64,000 bases of DNA from Hyphomicrobiales bacterium (GCA_021732215.1 JAKFVL010000008.1:145127-209126); one strand, 5' to 3'. Shown: positions 9,016 through 18,764, numbered from the stretch's first letter. Numbers and translations: made by a program. Notes: a model not told the origin generated them from the letters alone.

Positions 9016-9249
9016 TCAAGCAGCCTTCCATTGTTTCGTTACGTCGTTGGCCGCCCTGTTGAGATGAACGTGCTGATCGACATGATCGACCCACGCCATC
9101 GGAATCAGATGATGCTTGCCGTCCGGCGCATCGTTCTTGGTCAGCTTGATGTCGCTCATGCCTTCCAGGTGATCGACAGCGCCAACCTTTTTTCCGTCGG
9201 ACGAAATCACGTCCATATGTTCCTTGATCTGTGATGACTGCACAGCCAT
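9016..9249 (-). CDS. DUF2171 family protein
   Basis: A 77-residue cytoplasmic protein beginning MAVQSSQIKEHMDVISSDGKK and containing KVGAVDHLEG, SDIKLTKNDAPDGKHHLIPM and WVDHVDQHVHLN. This pattern belongs to DUF2171, a small PRC-barrel-like family common in alphaproteobacteria. The ATG at 9249 has a strong GGAGG site seven bases upstream. Longer in-frame versions would read through the untranslated leader. The function is unknown; many relatives are stress-induced, in keeping with a possible EcfG-type promoter upstream. Confidence 0.88.
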   Translation of the reverse strand: MAVQSSQIKEHMDVISSDGKKVGAVDHLEGMSDIKLTKNDAPDGKHHLIPMAWVDHVDQHVHLNRAANDVTKQWKAA

Positions 9250-9281
9250 GGCAACCTCCTTGCTTGTTGATTGTGTCCGAT

Positions 9282-9306
9282 AACGCAAGGTTGCCGGATT
9301 GGTTCG
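9282..9306 (-). promoter_or_regulatory. Possible EcfG-type (general stress sigma) promoter for the DUF2171 gene
   Basis: Read on the reverse strand, CGAAC (9306-9302), a 16-base spacer, then CGTT (9285-9282). The alphaproteobacterial EcfG consensus is GGAAC-N16/17-CGTT, so only the first base differs. The -10 element lies about 33 bases upstream of the ATG. This is a pattern match only. Confidence 0.3.
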
Positions 9307-9457
9307 CAGCGCAGTTGTAATTTGTCGGTATAACGTTCCCGGCGCAGGAACTGTCCACCATGGCAACGTTGAAAAGTGAACGGACCGCGCATGGATATGC
9401 TGCGCGATGGCCTCTATGGTCCGCCGCCCTGATTCAGCTTTCGGAAGGACTGCGAGC

Positions 9458-10498
9458 ATGACCGCCACGCCCGTAAACTCTCATGAGGGCCATCGATTGC
9501 CGGCCAACACGCGGCATGACTGGTCGCGCGACGAAGCTCAGCGGCTTTACGATCGGCCGTTCGCCGACCTGATTTTTCAGGCGCAGGGCATTCACCGGCA
9601 GAATTTCGATCCCAATCATGTGGAGACCGCGAGTCTGCTCAGCATCAAGACCGGCGGCTGTCCGGAAGACTGCGGCTATTGCTCGCAGAGCGCGCACTAC
9701 GACACCGGCGTAAAGGCCACGCGGCTGATGGACCGCGCCGTCGTTGTGGAAACGGCACGCCGCGCCCGCGACGCCGGTGCGAGCCGCTTCTGTATGGCCG
9801 CGGCCTGGCGCAATCCGAAGGATCGCGATCTCGATCAGGTCTGCGACATGGTGAGCGCAGTAAAAGAGCTGGGCATGGAGACATGCGCGACGCTCGGCAT
9901 GCTGACCCCCGATCAGGCTTCCCGGCTACAGCGCGCCGGACTCGATTTCTATAACCACAACGTCGATACCTCGCCGGAGTTCTACGGCCGGATCATCACC
10001 ACGCGGACGATGCAGGACCGCATCGACACGCTGGCGCACGCACGCGAGGCTGGACTGAAGGTCTGCTGCGGCGGCATCGTCGGGATGGGCGAACAGATCG
10101 AGGATCGCCTCGGCATGCTGGTGCTGCTGGCGAACCTGCCGCATCACCCGGAGAGCGTGCCTATCAATCTCTGGAACGAGGTGAGGGGCGTGCCGGTCAA
10201 CGACACCGCGTCGCAGCCCGACCCGATCGCGCTGGTGCGGATGATCGCGGTGGCGCGCATCATGATGCCGCAAAGCGTGGTGCGGTTGTCGGCCGGACGC
10301 CAGTACATGAGCGACGAATTGCAGGCGCTGTGTTTCCTCGCAGGCGCCAACTCCATTTTCGTCGGCGACGTGCTGCTGACGACAAAGAACCCCCAACGGG
10401 ACCGCGATGCGGAGCTGCTGTCGCGGCTCGGTATTCATTCGCGGCTCGACACCGCCGGCACAGCGGGCAACCAGCCCTCCGCTGCCGCCGCAACCTGA
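9458..10498 (+). CDS. bioB: Biotin synthase
   Basis: A 346-residue radical SAM enzyme that inserts sulfur into dethiobiotin. The 4Fe-4S motif CPEDCGYC gives Cys68, Cys72 and Cys75. Typical BioB segments follow: [14 protein letters not shown], [31 protein letters not shown] in place of the common NxLxPxxGT, RLSAGR and [12 protein letters not shown]. The ATG at 9458 is preceded by GGAAGGAC; an ATG at 9407 would add seventeen unlikely residues. No bioF, bioD or bioA gene is adjacent, so it stands as a single biotin gene. Confidence 0.96.
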   Translation: MTATPVNSHEGHRLPANTRHDWSRDEAQRLYDRPFADLIFQAQGIHRQNFDPNHVETASLLSIKTGGCPEDCGYCSQSAHYDTGVKATRLMDRAVVVETARRARDAGASRFCMAAAWRNPKDRDLDQVCDMVSAVKELGMETCATLGMLTPDQASRLQRAGLDFYNHNVDTSPEFYGRIITTRTMQDRIDTLAHAREAGLKVCCGGIVGMGEQIEDRLGMLVLLANLPHHPESVPINLWNEVRGVPVNDTASQPDPIALVRMIAVARIMMPQSVVRLSAGRQYMSDELQALCFLAGANSIFVGDVLLTTKNPQRDRDAELLSRLGIHSRLDTAGTAGNQPSAAAAT

Positions 10499-10597
10499 GC
10501 CTGTCCGGGCCGCCGCGCGCCGCATGGCTGGGGTGCCGAATTTGGCTGGCGTTGCTGCGTGGCTGCCGGTAAGCCGGATGCAGATACAGGCAGGCCG

Positions 10598-11659
10598 ATG
10601 CACTCAAAGACCGACCCCGCTCAACTGGCAGCCGAACTGCGCTACCCGTGGGAGACGCCTCCGGGCGCTGGAGAGGCGATCGAGATCGCCCCGGGCGTGA
10701 TCTGGGTGCGGCTCAAGCTGCCGTTCCGGCTCAATCATGTGAACATCTATCTGCTGGAAGACGGCGACGGGTGGACCATCGTCGATGCGGGCTTCGGCAA
10801 CGACGAATCGATCGCCGCGTGGGAGGCGCTGTTCGCCGGCCCCCTCAAGGAAATGAGGATCAACCGCCTGATCGTGACCCATTCGCATCCGGACCATGTC
10901 GGCCTTGCCGGCTGGCTGGTCGAGCGTTTCGGGTGCGCATTCTACATGACGCAGGTCGAGTATCTGCAGACGATCTATCACCAGAACCGCGGCACCGACG
11001 AGCGGCGCGAGAACAGCCGTCAGTTCTTCCTGCGTCACGGCATGGATCAGGACCTCACCAAGGCGCTGATGAGCCGCGGCCAGGATTATCTGAAACGCAC
11101 CGCTCCGCTGCCTGCCGCCTACAAGCGGCTGTCGGACGGGCAGCAGATCAGAATCGGCAAGCGCGAATTCTCGGTGCTGACCGGCGGCGGCCACGCACCG
11201 GAGCAGTTGATGCTCTATTGCGCGGCCGAGAAACTTTTTCTCTCCGCCGATCAGGTGCTGAGCAAGATTTCACCCAATGTCAGTGTGTGGGCGCACGAGC
11301 CTGACGCCAATGCGCTCGGCATGTATCTCACGTCGCTGCAGCGGCTGTCGGGTTTGCTGCCTGCGGATACGCTGGTGCTGCCGGGCCACGGCGTGCCGTT
11401 CTACGGCGTCAAGACCCGCATCAAGCAGCTCGCCGATCATCACGAAGAGCGCTGCCAGATGATCGCGGATGCTTGCCGCGAGACGCCGAAGACGTCGGCG
11501 CAACTCGTCCCGGTCGTGTTCTACAAGCACACGCTGGACGCTCATCAGACCGGTTTCGCCGCCGGCGAACTGATCGCGCATGTAAACCACATGCTGGCCG
11601 AGAAGCGGCTCGCAGTCGCCCGGTCCACCGACGGCATTCTGCGCTTCCGCACCATCTGA
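10598..11659 (+). CDS. MBL-fold metallo-hydrolase
   Basis: A 353-residue cytoplasmic protein with the metallo-beta-lactamase metal site THSHPDHVG (HxHxDH) near residue 97, then HAPEQLMLYC, LFLSADQVL and LPGHGVPFYGV. It has a helical C-terminal extension with HTLDAHQTGFAAGELIAHVNHML, typical of the C-terminal domain of this subgroup. The subgroup includes glyoxalase II-like and LACTB2-like thioesterases and nucleases; the substrate is unknown. The ATG at 10598 is chosen over 10559. It follows bioB by about 100 bases on the same strand but need not be cotranscribed. Confidence 0.88.
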   Translation: MHSKTDPAQLAAELRYPWETPPGAGEAIEIAPGVIWVRLKLPFRLNHVNIYLLEDGDGWTIVDAGFGNDESIAAWEALFAGPLKEMRINRLIVTHSHPDHVGLAGWLVERFGCAFYMTQVEYLQTIYHQNRGTDERRENSRQFFLRHGMDQDLTKALMSRGQDYLKRTAPLPAAYKRLSDGQQIRIGKREFSVLTGGGHAPEQLMLYCAAEKLFLSADQVLSKISPNVSVWAHEPDANALGMYLTSLQRLSGLLPADTLVLPGHGVPFYGVKTRIKQLADHHEERCQMIADACRETPKTSAQLVPVVFYKHTLDAHQTGFAAGELIAHVNHMLAEKRLAVARSTDGILRFRTI

Positions 11660-11867
11660 ACGCTCCGCCCAAACGGCCCGGATTCGGCATGAGATCCGGT
11701 CGGCCAGAGGCCGTGGAAATACATACCCATTTCTGGGGCCACAAAAGCCATGGCTGGCGCTGGAATTGATCTCGACAGCAAAGCTAGAAACGCTCTAAGA
11801 CATCTCTGCAAAAATCAAGACGTGGGTTCCGGGCTGAACATTTTAGCCTCGTTTTCAAGGCCTTGAG

Positions 11868-13097
11868 ATGGATTACAGCAGATTTTTCACCGATGCGATC
11901 GGTCGCCTGCATGACGAGCGCCGCTATCGCGTCTTTGCCGACCTGGAACGTCTGGCCGGACGCTTTCCGCATGCGATCTGGCATTCGCCGCGCGGCGCCA
12001 AGCCGGTCGTGATGTGGTGCTCCAACGATTACCTCGGCATGGGCCAGCACCCCAAGGTGGTCGGCGCCATGGTCGAGACCGCGACCCGGGTCGGCACCGG
12101 CGCGGGCGGTACCCGCAATATTGCCGGCACCACCCACGCACTGACGAAGCTCGAAACCGAACTGGCCGATCTGCATGGCAAGGAAGCAGCGCTGGTGTTT
12201 ACGTCCGGCTACGTCTCCAACCAGACCGGAATTTCCACGATCGCCAGGCTGATGCCGGATTGTCTGATCCTGTCCGACGCGCTCAATCACAATTCGATGA
12301 TCGAGGGCATTCGCGAGGCGCGCTGCGAGCGGCAGGTGTTCCGCCACAACGATGTCGCGCATCTGGACGAGCTGTTGCGTGCCGCCAATCCGGCCCGTCC
12401 GAAACTGATCGCCTGCGAGAGCCTGTATTCGATGGACGGCGATATCGCCCCGCTCGGCCGCATCTGCGATCTCGCCGAACAGTACGGCGCGATGACATAT
12501 GTCGACGAAGTTCACGCCGTCGGCATGTACGGCTCGCGCGGCGGCGGCATCGCCGAACGCGACGGCGTCATGCACCGGATCGATATTCTCGAAGGCACGC
12601 TGGCAAAGGCCTTCGGCTGTCTCGGCGGTTACATCGCCGGAAAGTCCTATGTAATCGATGCCGTGCGATCCTACGCACCAGGATTTATCTTTACGACCGC
12701 GCTGCCGCCGGCGGTCTGCGCCGCAGCGACCGCGGCGATCCAGCATCTCAAGGCATCGCAATGGGAGCGCGAACGCCATCAGGACCGCGCCGCGCGAGTC
12801 AAAGACATTCTCAGCGCCGCAGGACTGCCGGTGATGTCGAATTCGACCCACATCGTGCCGGTGTTCGTCGGCGATGCCGAACTTTGCAAGCAGGCCAGCG
12901 ACCTGCTGCTGGAAGATCACGGCATCTATATCCAGCCGATCAACTATCCGACCGTCGCCAAGGGGACGGAACGGCTGCGCATCACGCCGTCGCCCTATCA
13001 TGAGGATGCGCTGATCGACCGGCTGGCCGAGGCGCTGGTTCAGGTGTGGGGCCGGCTCAATCTGCCGCTCGGATCACGCTCGCTCGCCGCGGAGTGA
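11868..13097 (+). CDS. hemA: 5-aminolevulinate synthase
   Basis: A 409-residue PLP enzyme that condenses glycine with succinyl-CoA to 5-aminolevulinate, the alphaproteobacterial (Shemin) entry to haem and bacteriochlorophyll. It begins [12 protein letters not shown]. Seen are [28 protein letters not shown], the [11 protein letters not shown] segment, [12 protein letters not shown] with the PLP-contacting Asp and His, and [13 protein letters not shown], which holds the Schiff-base Lys247. The C-terminus [19 protein letters not shown] is diagnostic. It ends 17 bases from a convergent response-regulator gene. Confidence 0.97.
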   Translation: MDYSRFFTDAIGRLHDERRYRVFADLERLAGRFPHAIWHSPRGAKPVVMWCSNDYLGMGQHPKVVGAMVETATRVGTGAGGTRNIAGTTHALTKLETELADLHGKEAALVFTSGYVSNQTGISTIARLMPDCLILSDALNHNSMIEGIREARCERQVFRHNDVAHLDELLRAANPARPKLIACESLYSMDGDIAPLGRICDLAEQYGAMTYVDEVHAVGMYGSRGGGIAERDGVMHRIDILEGTLAKAFGCLGGYIAGKSYVIDAVRSYAPGFIFTTALPPAVCAAATAAIQHLKASQWERERHQDRAARVKDILSAAGLPVMSNSTHIVPVFVGDAELCKQASDLLLEDHGIYIQPINYPTVAKGTERLRITPSPYHEDALIDRLAEALVQVWGRLNLPLGSRSLAAE

Positions 13098-13114
13098 ATT
13101 CGCGCCGATCAGTC

Positions 13115-13783
13115 TCAGCGCTGGACTGCGGCGGCGCGTGAACTGCCTCGCACATCCGACAATACGATCCGCATCATGTCGGCCGAGTTGCGCGCGCCGA
13201 GCTTGTCCATGATCCGCGCGCGGTGGACCTCGATGGTGCGCGGGCTGATGCCGAGCCGCCGCCCGGCCTCCTTGTTGGACGCGCCGTAAGCCAGCAGACC
13301 CAGAACGTCCCGCTCGCGCCCTGTCAGCAGATGAAGGCTCGCAACGTTTGCAAGCCCTCCAATCGCGGCATCGGATGTCCGGCGATGGCCGAGAACCGCA
13401 TCGCGAATCCGGTCGATCATCGTGGAGGCGACAAACGGCTTTTCGAGAAAATCGAGCGCGCCGTTTTTCATGGCCTCGACCGCGAGCGCGATATCGGATC
13501 GCCCCGACATCATGATGACTGGCGCCGAAATCTTCAAAAGCGCGAGTTGTCGGAGCACTTCCATCCCCGACCAGCCCGGCAGGTGAAGATCGAGCACGAC
13601 GCATGCGGGCGACAGCGACGGGGCCGCCTCGATAAACGAGTGCCCGTCTTCGAACGTGCGGGAGGTAAAACCCTCGATCCTCAGCAGCAGGGACAAGGCA
13701 TCCCGCACCGATCCGTCATCGTCGACCACGGCGACTGGAAAATTCGAAAAAGACGTGGCGGCATGTCCCATCGGAGGTAGCAT
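13115..13783 (-). CDS. FixJ/NarL-type response regulator, divergent from the symporter-kinase gene
   Basis: A 222-residue two-domain regulator. The receiver at residues about 15-125 has VAVVDDDGSVRDAL, phospho-acceptor Asp in VVLDLHLPGWSG, and the conserved FLEKPF lysine. The C-terminal LuxR helix-turn-helix at about 150-210 has LTGRERDVLGLLAYGASNKEAG and ISPRTIEVHRARIMDKL, which is closest to the FixJ/TtrR group. It could start at MGHAATS, four residues in. It is divergent from the hybrid kinase gene and the two share a leader of about 200 bases. It has no other kinase beside it, so it may be a second output of that kinase or an orphan. Confidence 0.9.
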   Translation of the reverse strand: MLPPMGHAATSFSNFPVAVVDDDGSVRDALSLLLRIEGFTSRTFEDGHSFIEAAPSLSPACVVLDLHLPGWSGMEVLRQLALLKISAPVIMMSGRSDIALAVEAMKNGALDFLEKPFVASTMIDRIRDAVLGHRRTSDAAIGGLANVASLHLLTGRERDVLGLLAYGASNKEAGRRLGISPRTIEVHRARIMDKLGARNSADMMRIVLSDVRGSSRAAAVQR

Positions 13784-13985
13784 TCTCTTCTGACGCTACT
13801 TATACGTGTATATTGATTCGGATGGTTGTAGCAATTGCTGGCAGCGCTTGTCGGTAGTTTGCCGGATGATCTGGGCTTGTTGGCCTATCGGCGACCTTTG
13901 GGGCCATTGTGCTGAAGCTGGCCAAGGTTCAACCTTCCAGCCAGGGTCAATCGGGGCTTCGGCAATCCCGCCGGGGAGTTCGACA

Positions 13986-16900
13986 ATGCAGCAGAACTGG
14001 AGCGTGATCGCAGCCGCGTTCGGCTACATCGGGCTTCTGTTTTTGATCGCGAGCTATGGCGATCGCCTGTCCGGCTCGCAGCGCGGCCGTCTTTCCGGCC
14101 TGATCTATCCGCTGTCGCTGGCGATCTATTGCACATCGTGGACGTTCTTCGGTTCGGTCGGCCTTGCGACCCGCACCGGCCTTGAATTTCTCGCGATCTA
14201 TGTCGGCCCGATCCTGATGATCGGACTCTGCACGCCGGTTCTCAAGCGCGTGATCCATCTCGCCAAATCGCAGAACATCACGTCGATCGCCGATTTTATC
14301 TCCTCGCGCTACGGCAAGAGCCAGGCTGTCGCGGCAACCGCCGCGATGATCGCCATCATCGGTTCGGTGCCGTATATCGCGCTCCAGCTCAAAGCGATCT
14401 CCTCCTCGCTGGAAACCATCCTCGGTCAGGAACCGGACCTGTCGCAGGTGCCGTTCGTCGGCGACATCGCATTGCTCATCACGCTGGCGCTCGCGGCCTT
14501 CGCAGTGCTGTTCGGAACGCGGCAAACCGATGCGACCGAGCATCAGCACGGATTGATCCTGGCGGTAGCGACCGAGTCTCTGGTCAAGCTGATCGCCTTC
14601 ATCGCGGTCGGAGTTTTCGTCACCTTCTGGATGATCGGGCCGGTCAATCTGATGGACCAGGTGGCGAAGGCGCCTGAAGCCGCCCGGATGATGAACTATA
14701 CTCCGTCGATCGGCAATTTCCTGACGATGACGCTGCTGTCGTTCTTCGCCATCATGCTTTTGCCGCGGCAATTTCACGTTTCGGTCGTCGAAAACTCCAG
14801 CGACACCGAGGTCAATCGCGCACGCTGGCTGTTTCCGCTCTATCTGGTCGCGATCAATCTGTTTGTGATTCCGATCGCGCTGGCGGGATTGATCACGTTC
14901 CCGTTCGGCCGGGCCGAGGCCGACATGTTCGTGCTGGCGCTGCCGATTGCAGGCGGCGCGCCGGTGCTGAGCGTGATCGTCTTCATCGGCGGCCTTTCGG
15001 CGGCCACCGCGATGGTGATCGTCGAATGCGTGGCGCTGGCCATCATGGTGTCGAACGATATCGTCATTCCCGCCGTCCTGCAGCGCACGTCGGCAGCGCG
15101 GGCCCAGAAGGAGAATTTCGGGCGTTTCGTTCTGATCGTGCGGCGTGTGGCGATCTTCGGCGTCATGCTGCTCGCCTATCTCTACTATCGTGCGCTCGGC
15201 GACGCCCAGCTCGCAGCGATCGGGCTGTTATCGTTCGCGGCGATCGCACAGCTGGCTCCCGCCTTTTTCGGCGGCCTGATCTGGCGGCGCGGCACGGCCC
15301 GCGGCGCCATGGGGGGCATGCTTGTTGGCTTTGCGCTCTGGGGCTACACGCTGTTCCTGCCGAGCTTCGCCGAGATCGCGCCGATTGGCGCCGCGTTGAT
15401 GGAGCACGGGCCGTTCGGCATCGAAGCGCTACGGCCCCGCGCCTTGTTCGGGGCCGACCTGCCGCCGCTGATCCACGGCGTGCTCTGGAGCCTGTCGCTC
15501 AATCTGTTCGCCTACGTCGTGCTGTCGCTGACCAGCCGCCCCGCGGCCATCGAGCGCCTGCAAGCCGATCTGTTTGCGCCGAGCACTCTGACGCCGATCG
15601 CACCGACGTTCCGGCGCTGGCGCACCACGATCACGGTGCAGGACATTCTCAGCACCGTGACCCAGTTTCTTGGACCCGAGCGAGCGTTGCGATCGTTCGA
15701 AATATTCGCCGCCGAGCATCGCATCAGCCTGGAGCGTACCGAGCCCGCCGACTTCCGCTTGCTGCGGCACGCCGAGCATCTGATTGCGTCCTCGATCGGC
15801 GCGGCCTCCTCGCGCCTCGTACTGTCGCTGCTGCTGCGCAAGCGCACGGTGTCGGCGAAAGCGGCGCTGAAGCTGCTCGACGACGCCAACGCGGCGCTGC
15901 ATTTCAACCGCGAAATGATGCAGACCGCGCTCGACCATGTGCGCCAGGGTATCGCCGTCTTCAACACCGAACTGCAATTGATCTGCTCCAACCGGCAATT
16001 CGGCGAACTGCTCGAACTGCCGTCGCATATCGTGCAGATCGGCATTCCGTTGCAGGAACTGCTTGCCTACCTCAAGACCAAGGACGCGCCATCCTACGAA
16101 GACCCGGACGTGCTCGCCGAACGCCGGCTCGCGGCTTACACGACCGTGGGCGAACCCTATCTGGAGCGCCTGGTCGATCGGCAGATGGTGATCGAGGTGC
16201 GCGCCAACCGGATGCCCGCCGGCGAACTCGTCATCACCTTCTCCGATATCACGCCGAGCTTCGAGGCCGCGGAAGCGCTCGAACGCGCCAATGCGACACT
16301 GGAGAAGCGCGTCCGCGACCGCACCGAGGAACTGACCCGGCTCAACTCCGAACTCGCCCAGGCCAAGATCTTCGCCGAAGAGGCCAATATCTCGAAAACG
16401 CGCTTTCTGGCCGCAGCCAGCCACGACATTCTGCAACCGCTCAACGCGGCGCGGCTCTATGCGACCAGCCTTGTGGAGCGCAAATCCGGCGGCGAGGACT
16501 CCCGCCTCGTCGAGAACATCGACGACTCGCTGGAAGCGATCGAGGAAATTCTCGGCGCCCTGCTCGACATTTCCCGTCTCGATGCGGGCGCGGTGACGCC
16601 GTCGATCTCGAGCTTCCGGATCGGTGACCTGATGCGCTCGCTCGAAATCGAGTTCACTCCCATGGCGAAGGCGAAATCGCTGGATCTGCGTTTCGTCAGC
16701 AGCGCCCTGCCGGTCAAGTCCGACCGCGTGATGCTGCGCCGGCTGCTGCAGAACCTGATTTCCAACGCCATCAAGTATACGCCGCAGGGCCGCGTGCTGA
16801 TCGGCTGCCGGCGGCGCGGCCGGTCATTGCAGATCTACATTCACGACACCGGCGTCGGCATTCCGCCGTCCAAACGGGGTGAGATTTTCAAGGAATTTCA

Positions 16901-17495
16901 CAGGCTCGACCAGGGCGCACGCATCGCGCGGGGACTTGGACTTGGACTGTCGATTGTCGAGCGGCTCTCGCGCGTGCTCGATCACGGCATTGCCATTGGC
17001 TCGAACCACGGCGGCGGCTCGCACTTCTCGGTCATGCTGCCGGTGGCCGACGCAATCACGCTGACATCGGCGGTGACGGCCGCAACGCCGCTGTCGCAGG
17101 CGCCCATGACCGGCACGCTGATCGTCTGCATCGAGAACGACCTCGCGATTCTCGACGGCATGAAAACCTTGCTCAGCGGATGGGATGCAACGGTCGTCGC
17201 CGCGACCGAGCCCTCAACAGCGATCCGCGAGATCGAGAAGCGTGGACAGCCCGTGACGGGATTGCTGGTCGATTATCATCTCGACCGCGGCAACGGCATC
17301 GCCGCGATCCGCGATATCCGCCGCCAGTTCGGAGCCGCCATTCCGGCCATCCTGATTACCGCCGACCGCAGTCCGCAGGTCCGCGACGCTGCGCGCGCGG
17401 ATGGCATCGTGGTGCTGAACAAGCCGGTGAAGCCGTCGGCGCTGCGTGCGCTGCTCGGGCAATGGCGGACCCAGCAGATGGTCGCGGCGGAGTAA
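13986..17495 (+). CDS. crbS: Sodium:solute symporter-hybrid histidine kinase (CrbS/MxtR-like)
   Basis: A 1169-residue inner-membrane sensor. Residues 1 to about 525 are an SSS-family symporter domain with about 13 hydrophobic segments (WTFFGSVGLATRTG, SRYGKSQAVAA). Then come a STAC-like linker (540-635), a PAS-like domain (640-760) and a coiled coil with RVRDRTEEL. The HisKA box ASHDILQPL has phospho-His813, the HATPase N box is NLISNAIKY near 922, and the C-terminal receiver has Asp1096 in LVDYHLD. In Vibrio and pseudomonads CrbS with CrbR switches on acetate use (acs, actP). The start MQQNWSV is chosen over 13806 because GGGGAG precedes it. It ends three bases from the convergent regulator gene. 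Confidence 0.93.
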   Translation: MQQNWSVIAAAFGYIGLLFLIASYGDRLSGSQRGRLSGLIYPLSLAIYCTSWTFFGSVGLATRTGLEFLAIYVGPILMIGLCTPVLKRVIHLAKSQNITSIADFISSRYGKSQAVAATAAMIAIIGSVPYIALQLKAISSSLETILGQEPDLSQVPFVGDIALLITLALAAFAVLFGTRQTDATEHQHGLILAVATESLVKLIAFIAVGVFVTFWMIGPVNLMDQVAKAPEAARMMNYTPSIGNFLTMTLLSFFAIMLLPRQFHVSVVENSSDTEVNRARWLFPLYLVAINLFVIPIALAGLITFPFGRAEADMFVLALPIAGGAPVLSVIVFIGGLSAATAMVIVECVALAIMVSNDIVIPAVLQRTSAARAQKENFGRFVLIVRRVAIFGVMLLAYLYYRALGDAQLAAIGLLSFAAIAQLAPAFFGGLIWRRGTARGAMGGMLVGFALWGYTLFLPSFAEIAPIGAALMEHGPFGIEALRPRALFGADLPPLIHGVLWSLSLNLFAYVVLSLTSRPAAIERLQADLFAPSTLTPIAPTFRRWRTTITVQDILSTVTQFLGPERALRSFEIFAAEHRISLERTEPADFRLLRHAEHLIASSIGAASSRLVLSLLLRKRTVSAKAALKLLDDANAALHFNREMMQTALDHVRQGIAVFNTELQLICSNRQFGELLELPSHIVQIGIPLQELLAYLKTKDAPSYEDPDVLAERRLAAYTTVGEPYLERLVDRQMVIEVRANRMPAGELVITFSDITPSFEAAEALERANATLEKRVRDRTEELTRLNSELAQAKIFAEEANISKTRFLAAASHDILQPLNAARLYATSLVERKSGGEDSRLVENIDDSLEAIEEILGALLDISRLDAGAVTPSISSFRIGDLMRSLEIEFTPMAKAKSLDLRFVSSALPVKSDRVMLRRLLQNLISNAIKYTPQGRVLIGCRRRGRSLQIYIHDTGVGIPPSKRGEIFKEFHRLDQGARIARGLGLGLSIVERLSRVLDHGIAIGSNHGGGSHFSVMLPVADAITLTSAVTAATPLSQAPMTGTLIVCIENDLAILDGMKTLLSGWDATVVAATEPSTAIREIEKRGQPVTGLLVDYHLDRGNGIAAIRDIRRQFGAAIPAILITADRSPQVRDAARADGIVVLNKPVKPSALRALLGQWRTQQMVAAE

Positions 17496-17498
17496 GAT

Positions 17499-18170
17499 TT
17501 ACGGCGTCGACGTTTCGCCCTGTCGCCACTGCGCGTTGGCGATCTTCGACGCGGCAATCACCGCCTGGGTGCGGCTCTCGACGCCCAGCTTCTGCAGGAT
17601 CGCCGAAACGTGCGCCTTGATGGTGGCTTCAGAAACGCCGAGTTCATAGGCGATCTGCTTGTTGAGCAGCCCTTGCGACAGCATCATCAGCACTCGCACC
17701 TGCTGTGGGGTCAGCGTCACCAGACGGTCGCGCAACCGCACGATTTCCGGATCGCCTCCGACCGAGATGTCAATGTCCGGCGGAATCCAGACGTCACCGG
17801 CCATCACCTTGGCGATTGCATCGTGCAGCGTCTCGACGCCGAAGCGCTTGGGAATGAAGCCGGACGCACCGAACTCCATCGAGCGGCGAATGGTCTCGAT
17901 ATCATCGCTTGCGGACACGACCACGACCGGAACCGCAGGATACTGAGCGCGAAGGTAAATCAGCCCCGAAAACCCGCTGATCCCCGGCATCGTCAGATCA
18001 AGCAGGATCAGATCGACGTCCGGGCTGCGCTCCAGCAGCGCCGTCAGTTCCTCAAACGAGCCGACCTCATCGACCTCCGCAGCCGCCATGCCGCCGGCGA
18101 CGGCTTGCCGCAGTGCACCGCGAAACAGCGGGTGATCGTCGGCGATAATGAGGTGCGTTTTTCCTGTCAT
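17499..18170 (-). CDS. crbR: LuxR/NarL-type response regulator (CrbR/ErdR-like)
   Basis: A 223-residue regulator. The receiver domain begins LIIADDHPLFRGALRQAV and has the acceptor Asp in LILLDLTMPGISGF; the conserved Lys is in FIPKRFG. The GerE-type helix-turn-helix has LTPQQVRVLMMLSQGLLNKQIAYELGVSEATIKAHVSAILQKLGV. This matches the CrbR/ErdR class that pairs with symporter-kinases. The ATG at 18170 has AGGA seven bases upstream and is preferred to 18185. It is tail-to-tail with the kinase gene and divergent from the symporter operon, so it is well placed to control the shared upstream region. Confidence 0.9.
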   Translation of the reverse strand: MTGKTHLIIADDHPLFRGALRQAVAGGMAAAEVDEVGSFEELTALLERSPDVDLILLDLTMPGISGFSGLIYLRAQYPAVPVVVVSASDDIETIRRSMEFGASGFIPKRFGVETLHDAIAKVMAGDVWIPPDIDISVGGDPEIVRLRDRLVTLTPQQVRVLMMLSQGLLNKQIAYELGVSEATIKAHVSAILQKLGVESRTQAVIAASKIANAQWRQGETSTP

Positions 18171-18376
18171 GCGGTCCTGCAGCACTCGAACGCGGCTGTT
18201 GATTACAACGAATTCAATTCTTTACCGTGCTTCGCCAGGACGCAAGGATTCTATGACGGGATGGCAGCAAGCATACGAAGCTCGCACCAGATCGCAAAAC
18301 TCTCGCAGCGCACAACGCTGAACTGCCTGCGGCATTATGGCCTAATATTCTAACGTCTAATGCGCTTTGCCGATGT

Positions 18377-18418
18377 CTCCCCGTAACTTCGCTTCCGGGG
18401 AGCGGCGCATGCGCCGCT
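18377..18418. promoter_or_regulatory. Overlapping inverted repeats upstream of the symporter operon
   Basis: A hairpin CTCCCCG (18377-18383) with CGGGGAG (18396-18402) abuts and overlaps by two bases a perfect 18-base palindrome at 18401-18418, with half-site AGCGGCGCA. No U-run follows, so it is not an ordinary terminator. The site is 65 bases upstream of the first symporter gene, between it and crbR. It could be an operator or a leader RNA structure. Confidence 0.4.
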
Positions 18419-18482
18419 TTGGGGCATCAATAAAACTTCCAAATTGTAGCCCCGCCGGAATTCTGACACGGAGGACTACGTC

Positions 18483-18746
18483 ATGGCATCTCAAGACAAG
18501 GGCGAAGAACATTGGCAGCGCACCAGCCGCCTGATGATCATCATGCTCTCACTGTGGGCATTCTTCAGTTTCATCGTCCACTTCTTTGTAGGCGGACTTA
18601 ACGGCGTCACGCTCTTGGGTTTCCCGCTCGGCTTCTACATGGCTGCGCAGGGATCCCTCGTCGCATTCGTCATCATGTTGTTCGTGTTTGCGAAAGCGCA
18701 GGACAAGATCGATCGCGATTGCGGCGTCGCCGAAGAAGACGAATAA
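18483..18746 (+). CDS. DUF4212 solute:sodium symporter small subunit
   Basis: An 87-residue inner-membrane protein with two hydrophobic segments (MIIMLSLWAFFSFIVHFF and AQGSLVAFVIMLFVFAKA). The linker FPLGFYMAAQGS is typical of the small subunit of the VC_2705-type symporter pair (DUF4212, TIGR03647). The N-terminal EEHWQRTSRL and the acidic C-terminal tail match the family. An ACGGAGGAC site precedes the ATG. It is followed by the large subunit after 18 bases and is almost certainly cotranscribed with it. The subunit is thought to assist the partner symporter. Confidence 0.9.
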   Translation: MASQDKGEEHWQRTSRLMIIMLSLWAFFSFIVHFFVGGLNGVTLLGFPLGFYMAAQGSLVAFVIMLFVFAKAQDKIDRDCGVAEEDE

Positions 18747-18764
18747 GTCGAGGGGATCATCACA

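Noticed and set aside
9250..9468. N-terminal extension of the DUF2171 gene
   Set aside because: The strong GGAGG site and family start are at 9249. The upstream residues are leader sequence.
11750..11800. FNR/FixK-like box (TTGAT...) upstream of hemA
   Set aside because: Only one half-site TTGAT is present. The nearest CAA is two bases too far for the TTGAT-N4-ATCAA spacing.
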